A stretch of DNA of 64,000 bases from Marinomonas primoryensis (GTDB lineage Bacteria > Pseudomonadota > Gammaproteobacteria > Pseudomonadales > Marinomonadaceae): assembly GCF_013372285.1 (NCBI RefSeq), contig NZ_CP054301.1, positions 3,016,501-3,080,500 of the forward strand, written 5' to 3'. The notes beneath the pieces were generated by a model. The model saw nothing but the letters and a program-made list of their open reading frames with translations. It had not been told where the DNA came from and ran no database searches. The position numbers and the translations under genes were made by a program. How positions within the stretch are numbered: position 1 is the first letter of the stretch; each line of letters starts with the position of its first letter. Below are positions 38,247 to 46,465 of this stretch, piece by piece.

Positions 38247-38600
38247 CTATACCAACACTTGTCGTGTGTTAGCAATGTAGTTATGAACCTGATCCTCAAT
38301 ATCAGGGTCAACCATGGTTTTTGGACGACAACTGTTAGGGCAAGCCATATTCGGGGTTGTGCCAAACAATCGACAGATTAATGGACGATCGTCATATACC
38401 TCACAACCATTAGGCCCCAAATGCACGCAGGTAAAATCCTCTAATGCTGCATCATGTTCAGCGTCTGTTTTCACTGGGAGATTCGAGATTTCTTCTGAAG
38501 ACGTCGTTACTGGACCGCAGCAATCGTGGCAACCCGGTGTACATTCGAACGATGGTATATGCTCGCGCAGGCGCACTATGATGTCTCGGTTATTATTCAT
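38247..38600 (-). CDS. YkgJ-family cysteine-cluster protein
   Basis: A 117-residue protein with clustered cysteines: FECTPGCHDCCGPV near the N-terminus and FTCVHLGPNGCEVYDDRPLICRLFG in the middle, plus MACPNSC. This is the YkgJ/UPF0153 zinc-or-iron-binding cluster pattern. The role is unknown. It is convergent with the metal transporter 15 bases away. Confidence 0.88.
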   Translation of the reverse strand: MNNNRDIIVRLREHIPSFECTPGCHDCCGPVTTSSEEISNLPVKTDAEHDAALEDFTCVHLGPNGCEVYDDRPLICRLFGTTPNMACPNSCRPKTMVDPDIEDQVHNYIANTRQVLV

Positions 38601-38798
38601 TTATACTCTCTACTTTATAACTGCTTAGCCTTATTGCTCTCTATCTGTCCCAATTTTCTATGGGCATCATGTCATGGTTTATCCGTTTGTGTAATGATAC
38701 AACCTAACATCATAAAATAAGCGTTAGTGGCCTATATCGTTATTAACATCGTTTGTTTTTCGTAATGGATTTAGTCATCCATCATTTGAGTGAGTTTT

Positions 38799-40253
38799 AT
38801 GCAAATAATTGAAGTATTGGTTGAATGGGTCTACCTCCATTGGGTCACCATCATCGTTATTTTGCACGTTTCCTTATCGTTTTTCACATCGTTACATGTA
38901 CTATTATTTAAAGAAAATGAACGTACCTCACTGGCTTGGATTGGCCTTGTCATATTTTCGCCCGTTATCGGAAGTCTTTTTTATTGGTTGTTTGGAATAA
39001 ATCGCATCAAGCGTTTAGCGCAAAAAAAACACCCTAAAGCGTCTAAACAATATTGCCGACTCTCGAAAAAAATCAATAAATTCAATCAGCTACCCAAACA
39101 TTGGAATTCAGCTATCATTGCAGGATATAACATTCATCCTATAAATTACGTCGCTGATAACCGAGTTGAACCGCTCATTAATGGAGATGTAGCCTACCCT
39201 TCAATGATTGAATCAATTAAAAACGCAAAACTTCATGTTGTCTTATCAAGTTATATATTTGATTACGATTCACTTGGACGCCAATTTGTTAACGCGTTAG
39301 CAGAAGCTCATCAACGAGGCGTTATTGTGAATGTTTTGCTGGATGGCATTGGCATTGGCTACAGCTGGCACAAGTCAGACCGAGCGTTAAAAAAACTCGG
39401 GGTTAATACTGCCCGCTTTTTACCCGCCATTTCGTTGACAGGCATTCGCTTTATCAATCTAAGAAACCATAGAAAAATACTCAGTATTGATGGTGAAGTC
39501 GCTTACATTGGAGGATTGAACGTCAGTAAGAATAATCTGGTAAAATCTGCAACACATCCCATAGATGATGTGCATTTTAAAGTCACAGGTCCCGTGATTG
39601 ACCAGATCAGTCAAGTATTTACAGAAGATTGGGGGTTTGCGACAGGTGAATTAATTCAATTCCCCCATTTTAACCCAAATACACTCGAACAAAAAAACAA
39701 TCACTCCGTCGTTGCCCGAGTCATTCAAGATGGTCCTGATGAACACCATAATAGAATACGATGGACATTAATCAACGCATTAGTTTGCGCACAAACAAGC
39801 GTAAAAATCATAACGCCCTACTTTATCCCGGACCAAACTTTAATGACGTCGCTTCATGCCGCCGCATTACGAGGAGTGTCAGTCGAAATCATAGTACCTG
39901 AACACAGCAACATTCCTTTTGTCGACTGGGTGATGGAAGCCAATTTTTCAAGAATAATGGAACACGGTATACAGATATACAAAAACAAGCGGCCTTTTGA
40001 CCACAGTAAAGTGGTCATTATCGATGATATTTGGTCCTTTATAGGTTCCACCAACTGGGACGCCAGAAGCCTTGAATTCAATTTTGAAATTAACCTAGAA
40101 TGTTTTGATACGGGTCTTAATACACAACTAACCGAACTGTTTACTTTAAAGAAACGCAACGCAAGCCTCGTTATTGAGGATGAAATGGATAAATTGCCCA
40201 TCTACAAAAAAATTCGTAATAACTTGTTTCGTTTATTCTCACCCTACCTGTAA
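38799..40253 (+). CDS. cls: Cardiolipin synthase
   Basis: A 484-residue phospholipase-D-type cardiolipin synthase. Two N-terminal transmembrane helices (about 15-60) are followed by two HKD motifs, NHRKILSIDGEVAYIGG and FDHSKVVIIDDIWSFIGSTN, both with H-x-K-x4-D intact. It condenses phosphatidylglycerol molecules at the inner membrane. The ATG at 38799 is preceded by GAGTGAG. A GTG at 38790 is an alternative. The EEP-family gene follows 52 bases later. Confidence 0.94.
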   Translation: MQIIEVLVEWVYLHWVTIIVILHVSLSFFTSLHVLLFKENERTSLAWIGLVIFSPVIGSLFYWLFGINRIKRLAQKKHPKASKQYCRLSKKINKFNQLPKHWNSAIIAGYNIHPINYVADNRVEPLINGDVAYPSMIESIKNAKLHVVLSSYIFDYDSLGRQFVNALAEAHQRGVIVNVLLDGIGIGYSWHKSDRALKKLGVNTARFLPAISLTGIRFINLRNHRKILSIDGEVAYIGGLNVSKNNLVKSATHPIDDVHFKVTGPVIDQISQVFTEDWGFATGELIQFPHFNPNTLEQKNNHSVVARVIQDGPDEHHNRIRWTLINALVCAQTSVKIITPYFIPDQTLMTSLHAAALRGVSVEIIVPEHSNIPFVDWVMEANFSRIMEHGIQIYKNKRPFDHSKVVIIDDIWSFIGSTNWDARSLEFNFEINLECFDTGLNTQLTELFTLKKRNASLVIEDEMDKLPIYKKIRNNLFRLFSPYL

Positions 40254-40305
40254 TGCAATGCGTAGCACCTTGCCATCATAATTTTTAATAAAGGCCCATA
40301 TTCTC

Positions 40306-41085
40306 ATGATTAAAAGTCGATATAGCAAAGTTGAGTCGCTTAAAATCATGGGCAGCGCGCCAAATCAGGCGCTAGGGCCAAACATCGAAATATTAGTGTG
40401 GAATGTTTTTAAATGTCGAAAAAAAGGCTGGTTGAAGGATTTTACAACGCTCATTCATGATAAAAATTTAGTTATCTTGCAGGAAGCCATTTTAAATTCC
40501 TCTTTCGACAACCTTTTTAATGCGTCATCAGAGCATCAGTGGATTATGGCGAGCAGCTTCATGAGCGTCAAAACCAGCATCGAAACAGGCGTTAAAACCG
40601 GATCAACTGTTGCGGCAGTAGAACATTATTTTTCAGCGTCAGCTCACGGCGAACCCATTACAAAAACAAAAAAAATGTTGCTGGCAACCGTGTATCCATT
40701 AGATCACCTTAAACAATCATTACTTGTTATCAATGTCCACGCGATCAACTTTGTTTCTTTCGAAAAGTTCAAAGCACATATGGATCAAATTTCTCTAACG
40801 CTGGAACATCATAATGGGCCCATATTATTAGCCGGGGATTTTAATACGTGGAATGGGAAAAGGTTAAAATATTTTAATGAACTCGCCACCTCGTTTTTGC
40901 TGGAAGAAGTGGAAATGACACGTCAGCCAAGACTAAACCATTTATTTCAGCACCTTGACCATATTTACTGTCGCGGATTAGAAACTGTCGATGCGCATGT
41001 GCATACGCAAATACATTCTTCAGACCACTACCCCATCAGCTTATCGTTACGCACATTGAGTCCAGCGGACATAAAACAACCTTAA
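40306..41085 (+). CDS. Endonuclease/exonuclease/phosphatase family protein
   Basis: A 259-residue EEP-superfamily protein. It shows VWNVFKCRKKGWLKDF near residue 31, the glutamate of LVILQEAIL, LLAGDFNTWNGKR around 180 and the C-terminal SSDHYPISLSL. It resembles YafD-type proteins. Substrate might be nucleic acid, phosphoinositide or phospholipid; the position after cls makes a lipid role worth considering. No signal peptide is evident. Confidence 0.88.
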   Translation: MIKSRYSKVESLKIMGSAPNQALGPNIEILVWNVFKCRKKGWLKDFTTLIHDKNLVILQEAILNSSFDNLFNASSEHQWIMASSFMSVKTSIETGVKTGSTVAAVEHYFSASAHGEPITKTKKMLLATVYPLDHLKQSLLVINVHAINFVSFEKFKAHMDQISLTLEHHNGPILLAGDFNTWNGKRLKYFNELATSFLLEEVEMTRQPRLNHLFQHLDHIYCRGLETVDAHVHTQIHSSDHYPISLSLRTLSPADIKQP

Positions 41086-41124
41086 TGTACTATGTCGAAA
41101 ACGAACTTAAAAAATTGTTGAGCA

Positions 41125-41586
41125 TCAAAACCATCTGCGCACCTCTGCTTCATACTCGCGGTAAGCCTCACCAAACTTCTCTCGCATATGCCGCTCCTCT
41201 GGAGCGATTTGAAACCGGTTCATATAAATAACGAATGCTGGAAGCAGCACAAAACTTGCCAAATTGCTCAGAAACATTCCCCAAGCAATCAGAACAAGCA
41301 AGAACCCAGCGTACATCGGGTTTCGACTTATTCGATAGACTCCGCGAACTACAAGGCTAACGGATTGCTCTGGTACTCGCGGGTCGACGGTTGTGCCCGC
41401 TGACCGAAACTCCAATACGCCACGTAACGCAAAAGCAACACCAATTGCCGCAAACACTATTGCAACAAGCGAAGACACGGACAAAGTGAAGCCAAAACTC
41501 GGCACAGCAACCGCCAATGCCCACATAAGGCTTGCCGTCACAAACACCTGAACAACTGGTGGAATTTTTAACTCTAATGCCTGCAT
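41125..41586 (-). CDS. Isoprenylcysteine carboxyl methyltransferase-like membrane protein
   Basis: A 153-residue integral membrane methyltransferase-like protein (ICMT/PEMT family) with four helices. The motif LVVRGVYRISRNPMYAGFLLV and the C-terminal EERHMREKFGEAYREYEAEV are diagnostic. I use the ATG at 41586 with AAGGAG upstream. An attC-like sequence lies just before it, so it may be carried on an integron cassette, the last of the three. The methyl acceptor is unknown. Confidence 0.88.
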   Translation of the reverse strand: MQALELKIPPVVQVFVTASLMWALAVAVPSFGFTLSVSSLVAIVFAAIGVAFALRGVLEFRSAGTTVDPRVPEQSVSLVVRGVYRISRNPMYAGFLLVLIAWGMFLSNLASFVLLPAFVIYMNRFQIAPEERHMREKFGEAYREYEAEVRRWF

Positions 41587-41596
41587 GATAACTCCT

Positions 41597-41709
41597 TTGA
41601 AGACCAATGCCGCCAACACGCGCCGCTTTGTAGTTGATTTTTTGTGGCAGTCTTTTTCGCCACAAAAAAGCGACGGAAAAGTTGCTCGCCGTTACTGGCA
41701 TTGTTATAG
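41597..41709 (-). repeat. attC-like recombination site (degenerate)
   Basis: Read on the minus strand it begins CTATAACAATGCC at the stop of the SMI1 gene and ends GGCATTGGT. AATGCC and GGCATT are inverted copies. In the middle TTTTTTGTGGC and GCCACAAAAAA form a strong hairpin. Both core sites deviate from the RYYYAAC/GTTRRRY consensus, so the call is tentative. Confidence 0.5.
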
Positions 41710-42096
41710 CTTTTCAATTTTACTAAAAGAGTCTGCTAGCTTATGCAACTCCCCTGTTTCATGTAGCCATAAGAAGATCTCATCCAGAAACCTGCCCGAC
41801 TCTTTAATGAACACCATTTGATCACCTAGCCCGTTACTAGCAATGGCCAGTGCATTTTCAGGGAAATTGCCAAAACCTCCACAGGACTTTGTTTCGCTAA
41901 TGATGTGATTACAGGTACGAGACAAGCGCTTTCTATCTGAGGCATCTTTAATTGGGTAGAACTCCCAATCATCTTCTTCTATAGACGCTTCGCCACCATT
42001 ATCAAGCTTCATAGCCTCACGGTATTCGTGCGGCAGTTTTAACCCAATTTCTTTTTCCGCATGAGCCAGCTGCTCTTCCGATAAATTAAAAGGCAC
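41704..42096 (-). CDS. SMI1/KNR4 (SUKH) family protein
   Basis: A 130-residue SMI1/KNR4-fold protein. It contains GLKLPHEYREAMKLDNGGEA near residue 20, ALAIASNGLGDQMVFIKES and EIFLWLHETGE. Bacterial SUKH proteins often act as immunity proteins against secreted nuclease or deaminase toxins. Here there is no toxin. The gene starts with GTG, with AAGGAGG directly upstream, and lies between two attC-like sites, so it is probably an integron gene cassette. Confidence 0.88.
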   Translation of the reverse strand: MPFNLSEEQLAHAEKEIGLKLPHEYREAMKLDNGGEASIEEDDWEFYPIKDASDRKRLSRTCNHIISETKSCGGFGNFPENALAIASNGLGDQMVFIKESGRFLDEIFLWLHETGELHKLADSFSKIEKL

Positions 42097-42109
42097 ACAG
42101 CCTCCTTAG

Positions 42110-42210
42110 CTATAACGCCCATAATAACAGGCTAAAAATTGTGGGCCAAAATGAGTGAGGCACGAGCGATAGCCCACTTTTATTTGTCCTGCTGCAATGA
42201 CTTGTTAGGC
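42110..42210 (-). repeat. attC recombination site
   Basis: On the minus strand the site starts with GCCTAAC (the RYYYAAC core), continues AAGTCATTGCAGCAGG, and ends CCTGTTATTATGGGCGTTATAG. The inner arms are imperfectly paired: GCAGCAGG with CCTGTTAT, and ACGCC with GGGCGT. A central hairpin has GTGGGC / GCCCAC arms. Total about 101 bp. Layout and sequence match integron attC (59-be) sites. Confidence 0.75.
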
Positions 42211-42215
42211 GTACA

Positions 42216-42641
42216 TTACCGAAATACTTTTCTATAAAAAGGTTTTCGCCCTGCAATATATATTTTTATATAAATGCTTCTGCCTTTCAAAAACGTATTA
42301 CTCCAATTGAAATGATATTGTCCTCTAAAGGGTAGTGTTTTACTTGAATGCGCATCAATCCTAGAGTCACATGCATCAGGACCTGGTGATTCGAATTCTT
42401 CAAACTTACGAAATGGCCACCATCTTGAACAATAATGAAGCTCCCAATATTCTAGAATGATCGGTTTCGAAGATAAATTTCTAATAAGGATGTCGTTTCC
42501 TTGAATCGGATCAGAAGTAAAGTTATGACCGATATCTATACGGAAGCGATTACTCCAAATTTCCCAAACTTTTATACAAGCAAGTAAAGTTGATAAAATC
42601 GCACCCCACCATGCTATATAATTGACTCCTGAATCTGACAT
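42216..42641 (-). CDS. Hypothetical membrane-anchored protein (cassette ORF)
   Basis: A 141-residue protein I do not recognise. One transmembrane helix lies near the N-terminus (about 8-30, NYIAWWGAILSTLLACIKVW). The rest is a soluble, aromatic-rich beta domain (PIILEYWELHYCSRWWPF, FNWSNTFLKGRSIYIKIYIAG). AGGAG lies five bases before the ATG at 42641. A GTTAGGC core lies just upstream and an attC just downstream, so it is an integron cassette gene. Confidence 0.65.
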   Translation of the reverse strand: MSDSGVNYIAWWGAILSTLLACIKVWEIWSNRFRIDIGHNFTSDPIQGNDILIRNLSSKPIILEYWELHYCSRWWPFRKFEEFESPGPDACDSRIDAHSSKTLPFRGQYHFNWSNTFLKGRSIYIKIYIAGRKPFYRKVFR

Positions 42642-42760
42642 ATTGCTCCTGTGTACGCCTAACATTTTGTTAATGCGCATGCGCGTTTAGACAATTTAAG
42701 AACTCTCTTTTTATGCCTGTAAGTCACTGATTTTAAAGCTATAAATACAGGCACAAGCAG
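42642..42760 (-). other. Candidate attI/attC end at cassette boundary
   Basis: On the minus strand CATTAACAAAATGTTAGGCG precedes the first cassette ORF. The GTTAGGC core and AACAAA-like box resemble the right end of attI sites or of an upstream attC. Further upstream GCCTGT and ACAGGC form an inverted repeat (about 42712-42756). No integrase gene is visible on either strand here. Confidence 0.4.
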
Positions 42761-42938
42761 AAGCCAAAGCTGAAAATATTCTTATCCATTGACACTAAAG
42801 GATTTTTTAATTTTTCACCAGTACAAAACACATACAACTGGTTTATTAAAAATAGTTAAACGTGCAAAAATGCGATCATTTCAAAAGTAGACTGTATATC
42901 TACCCATTAATTGCGTTTTGATTTTCATCCCGAAGAAA

Positions 42939-43244
42939 TCAGTTCGACGCAACGAAGTTGCGCGACTTTATGGCATTTCAAAGTTATTGTTTGGCGATCT
43001 ATCTCTCACCAAATAAACAATCTATGCCTTACGATAAAAGGAGCGTAGGAAGCAATCATGCTCTTATGAAGAAAAGGAGGCATTAAAGATCTTAAAGCGA
43101 ATTTTTGCTTTCCTTTAAACCTAAGTTTTTGCGGCTCTGGGAAAAATTTACACGCTTAGCTTTTTTCTGAATTAAAAAAGCGTAAAAAAGGTCAGGGATA
43201 CAAAGCGTTTGAATGGAACCTAAATTCCACGTCGGGCTAAAGCC
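42939..43244. repeat. Noncoding direct repeat, copy 1
   Basis: About 306 bases that match the block at 43372-43673. Shared segments include TCAGTTCGACGC, GAAGTTGCGCGACTTTATGG, an almost identical run of about 130 bases starting at 43080 (GCATTAAAGATCTTAAAGCG), and the end motif GCTAAAGCC. No open frame is convincing. The palindrome GCAACGAAGTTGC and the GTCGGGCTAAAGCCTCGAC hairpin lie at its two ends. Confidence 0.9.
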
Positions 43245-43298
43245 TCGACCTACCCTAAACAAAGCAGAACACAGAAGAGCAATAACCCCATCTTCCGT

Positions 43299-43321
43299 CT
43301 TCCCCTTGAAGAAAGGGGAAG
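43299..43321. repeat. Hairpin between the direct repeats
   Basis: Perfect nine-base arms CTTCCCCTT / AAGGGGAAG with a five-base loop. It sits in the spacer between the two direct-repeat copies. Confidence 0.7.
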
Positions 43322-43371
43322 AAACTTAGAGCCTCGGTATTATCACTTTCTGCACTGTGTCCCAGATATAG

Positions 43372-43673
43372 TCAGTTCGACGCGACGAAGTTGCGCGACT
43401 TTATGGCGTTTCAGAGTCATTAACAGAAAGAATCTCTCGAACAGCAAGGCCAATCTATGCCTTACTGCCCCAGAGCGTCGCAATGCTATTTATCGATGAA
43501 GAAAATCAGGCATTAAAGATCTTAAAGCGAATTTTTGCTTTCCTTTAAACCTAAGTTTTTGCGGCTCTGGGCAAAAGTTACACGCTTAGCTTTTTTCTGA
43601 ATTAAAAAGCGGAAAAAAGGTCGGGGATACAAAGCGTTTGAATGGAGCATAAATTCAGCGTCGCGCTAAAGCC
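43372..43673. repeat. Noncoding direct repeat, copy 2
   Basis: About 302 bases repeating the 42939-43244 block in the same orientation, offset about 430 bases. The right-hand part (43510-43640) is nearly identical; the part between has diverged. No gene is evident. Confidence 0.9.
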
Positions 43674-43719
43674 GAACCCCACAATGAAAGCTTCGCTTTC
43701 TTCGCCAGGTTACGGTCGT

Positions 43720-43760
43720 GCCTCCTTCACCATGTCCCACAAGGCGTGGTGAAGGAAGGC
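43720..43760 (-). terminator. Stem-loop downstream of hisC
   Basis: Arms GCCTCCTTCACCA and TGGTGAAGGAAGGC (one bulge) with a 14-base loop, five bases after the hisC stop. No T-run follows, so it may be an mRNA end-stabiliser rather than a true terminator. A second hairpin GAAAGC-TTC-GCTTTC lies at 43686-43700. Confidence 0.5.
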
Positions 43761-43765
43761 GACTT

Positions 43766-44824
43766 TTACAATGTTTTTAGCGCTGCGGTTAATGCCGCCA
43801 TTTCTTCATTCGTACCTATGGTAATCCGCAAGTAGTTACCAATGCGTGGTTTGTTACCAAAGTATCGAACGAGAATACCTTGGTCTTTTAGCGCAAGGTA
43901 AATTTTCTCGGCGTCTTTTTCTGGATGCGTAACGAAGACAAAATTAGTAGCCGATGGCAGTACGTTAAAACCAAGCGCTTCGAGATCTTTGACAGATTGC
44001 TCACGGGTGGCGATGGTTTTGTCGCAAATCTCTTTTAAATAGGCTTCATCTTCGACCGCAGCAGTAGCACCAGCCAAGGCGATACGATCCACAGGGTAGG
44101 AGTTGAAAGAGTTCTTCAAGCGCTCTAGCCCTTCGATCAACTCTGGATGACCCAATGCGTAACCAACGCGAATACCTGCCAAGGCGCGAGACTTAGACAA
44201 GGTTTGCACAACCAATAGATTTGGGTATTGGTTGATCAAGGTCGAAGCACTTTGAGCGCCGAAATCGACGTAAGCCTCGTCTACCAACACCACCACATCT
44301 GAGTTGGCTTTTAAAATGAATTCAATGTCTGCCAAAGAAAGGGCTTTGCCTGTTGGTGCATTTGGATTGGTCACAACCACACCCGATACATCTAGATTTT
44401 GGTAATCCGCTGGTACAATGTCGAAATTATCGTTGAGTGAAATTAGCTTCGGTTCAATACCATATAAACCCGCATAGACTTTATAGAAGCTATAAGTAAC
44501 GTCGGCAAACGCCAATGGTTTACCACCAGCAAAATACCCCATAAAGGCTAACGCCAATACTTCGTCTGAGCCGTTGCCGATAAATACTTGATTCGCTTCT
44601 AGCTGGTAGCTTTTTGCCAACGCATTTTTCAGTGCGCTGCCGTTTGGATCTGGATAAAGACGTAAACGCTCACTGACTTCAGCCGCCATAGCAGCTAATG
44701 CTTTAGATGACGGCGCGTAAGGACTTTCGTTGGTATTTAGTTTGATGTATTTTTTATCTTGCGGTTGCTCGCCTGGCACGTAAGGGTCAAGAGAAGCGAT
44801 TTTATCTGTCCAAAAACGACTCAT
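43766..44824 (-). CDS. hisC: Histidinol-phosphate aminotransferase
   Basis: A 352-residue class-II PLP aminotransferase of histidine synthesis. It opens MSRFWTDKIASLDPYVPGEQ and contains KLNTNESPYAPS, the VVTNPNAPTGKALSL region, DEAYVDFGAQ and the Schiff-base lysine in TLSKSRALAGIRVGYAL. The ATG at 44824 has GGAG eight bases upstream; an upstream ATG at 44836 adds four residues. It is not in a his operon here. Activity on other aromatic or aspartate substrates is possible. Confidence 0.95.
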   Translation of the reverse strand: MSRFWTDKIASLDPYVPGEQPQDKKYIKLNTNESPYAPSSKALAAMAAEVSERLRLYPDPNGSALKNALAKSYQLEANQVFIGNGSDEVLALAFMGYFAGGKPLAFADVTYSFYKVYAGLYGIEPKLISLNDNFDIVPADYQNLDVSGVVVTNPNAPTGKALSLADIEFILKANSDVVVLVDEAYVDFGAQSASTLINQYPNLLVVQTLSKSRALAGIRVGYALGHPELIEGLERLKNSFNSYPVDRIALAGATAAVEDEAYLKEICDKTIATREQSVKDLEALGFNVLPSATNFVFVTHPEKDAEKIYLALKDQGILVRYFGNKPRIGNYLRITIGTNEEMAALTAALKTL

Positions 44825-44865
44825 GGAGTGCTCCATTATTCTTCATAAAAGAGAGAGTTCAAACA

Positions 44866-44893
44866 AAAGAAGGCCTCAATTGAGGCCTTCTTT
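44866..44893 (-). terminator. Terminator between lysS and hisC
   Basis: A perfect palindrome AAAGAAGGCCTCA / TGAGGCCTTCTTT with a two-base centre, flanked by A- and T-runs, lies 24 bases after the lysS stop. Confidence 0.9.
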
Positions 44894-44916
44894 ACGTTTT
44901 CCTATATGGCCTAAGG

Positions 44917-46419
44917 TTAATCTTGAGGGCGCATATGAGGGAATAACAATACGTCACGTATCGAAGGTGCATCAGTAAACAACATCACCAAGCGATCGAT
45001 ACCAATACCTTCACCAGCCGTTGGTGGTAAGCCGTACTCAAGCGCATTAATGTAGTCTGCATCGTAATGCATTGCTTCATCATCACCGGCGTCTTTTTCA
45101 GCAACCTGACGCTTGAAACGTTCAGCTTGGTCTTCTGGATCATTTAGCTCCGAGAAACCGTTAGCAATTTCACGTCCGCCCACGAAGAATTCAAAACGGT
45201 CTGTAATGAAATCATTATGGTCATTACGACGCGCCAATGGAGAAACTTCCGCTGGGTACTCTGTAATGAAGGTTGGTTGATCCAGTTTGCTTTCAGCCGT
45301 TTCTTCGAAAATCTCTGTCCAAAGTTTGCCCAAGCCCCAAATCGGTTTGACGTCGATTTTTAGATTCTTCGCGACCGCTGTTGCACTTTCTAATGATTCA
45401 AGATCTGCCGCAGTTAATTCTGGGTTGTAATGAAGAATAGACTCCAGCATGGTCATGCGAACAAATGGTACGCCAAAGTCGTATTCAGACCCTTGGTACG
45501 TCACGATTGTTGTGCTCAATACTTTTTCAGCAACATCACGCAACATGGCTTCTGTCAGGTCCATTAGATCGTTGTAATCCGCGTATGCTTGATAGAACTC
45601 GATCATGGTGAATTCTGGGTTATGGCGAGTCGACGTTCCTTCGTTACGGAAATTACGATTAATCTCGAACACACGCTCAAAACCACCCACAACTAAACGT
45701 TTTAAATAAAGCTCAGGCGCGATACGCAAGTACATGTTCATGTCCATGGCATTATGATGCGTCACGAAAGGACGCGCCGTGGCACCACCTGGGATCGTTT
45801 GTAGCATTGGCGTTTCCACTTCCATGAAACGTCGATCTTCTAAGAAGCGACGAATGGTAGAAATGATTTTTGAACGCATCTGAAACGTAGCGCGAGACTC
45901 TTCGTTTACAATCAAATCAACGTAACGCTGGCGATAACGCATTTCCATATCAGACAAACCGTGATGCTTGTCTGGCAGCGGACGCAGTGATTTGGTTAGT
46001 AGTTGTGCTTCTTGCATGTCTACATACAAATCGCCTTTGCCAGATTTATGCACAGGACCAGAAATACCAATGATATCGCCCAAATCCCATGTTTTTTGAT
46101 CCGCAAGTAATTCAGGAGACAAGGCTTTACGGTTTACGTAGGCTTGAATTTGTCCTGTCATGTCTTGTAGCAACATGAACGCGCCACGGTTACGTACAAT
46201 ACGACCGGCGATGCTGACTTTATGATCTTTTTCTTCCAATGCTGGCTTTTCAATGTCACCAAATTCCGCTTGTAAATCCGCTGCGTAAGCATTGGGACGG
46301 AAGTCATTTGGGTACGCATTGCGCTCTGTACGAATGGCCGCCAATTTAGCGCGGCGCTCCGCTACTAAACGGTTGTCATCAGATTGTACGGTAGATTCTG
46401 TGTTATTTTCGTTAGCCAT
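44917..46419 (-). CDS. lysS: Lysyl-tRNA synthetase (class II)
   Basis: A 500-residue class-II lysyl-tRNA synthetase. An N-terminal OB-fold anticodon-binding domain (about 60-150) precedes the catalytic domain. Motif 1 is near [19 protein letters not shown], motif 2 [20 protein letters not shown], and motif 3 [18 protein letters not shown]. Length and motifs match E. coli LysS. It lies 46 bases after prfB, an operon pairing conserved in gammaproteobacteria. Confidence 0.97.
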   Translation of the reverse strand: MANENNTESTVQSDDNRLVAERRAKLAAIRTERNAYPNDFRPNAYAADLQAEFGDIEKPALEEKDHKVSIAGRIVRNRGAFMLLQDMTGQIQAYVNRKALSPELLADQKTWDLGDIIGISGPVHKSGKGDLYVDMQEAQLLTKSLRPLPDKHHGLSDMEMRYRQRYVDLIVNEESRATFQMRSKIISTIRRFLEDRRFMEVETPMLQTIPGGATARPFVTHHNAMDMNMYLRIAPELYLKRLVVGGFERVFEINRNFRNEGTSTRHNPEFTMIEFYQAYADYNDLMDLTEAMLRDVAEKVLSTTIVTYQGSEYDFGVPFVRMTMLESILHYNPELTAADLESLESATAVAKNLKIDVKPIWGLGKLWTEIFEETAESKLDQPTFITEYPAEVSPLARRNDHNDFITDRFEFFVGGREIANGFSELNDPEDQAERFKRQVAEKDAGDDEAMHYDADYINALEYGLPPTAGEGIGIDRLVMLFTDAPSIRDVLLFPHMRPQD

Positions 46420-46465
46420 GATTTTGCTATCTGCTCTTATAAATTTTTCAAAATGGGACGGCGCT

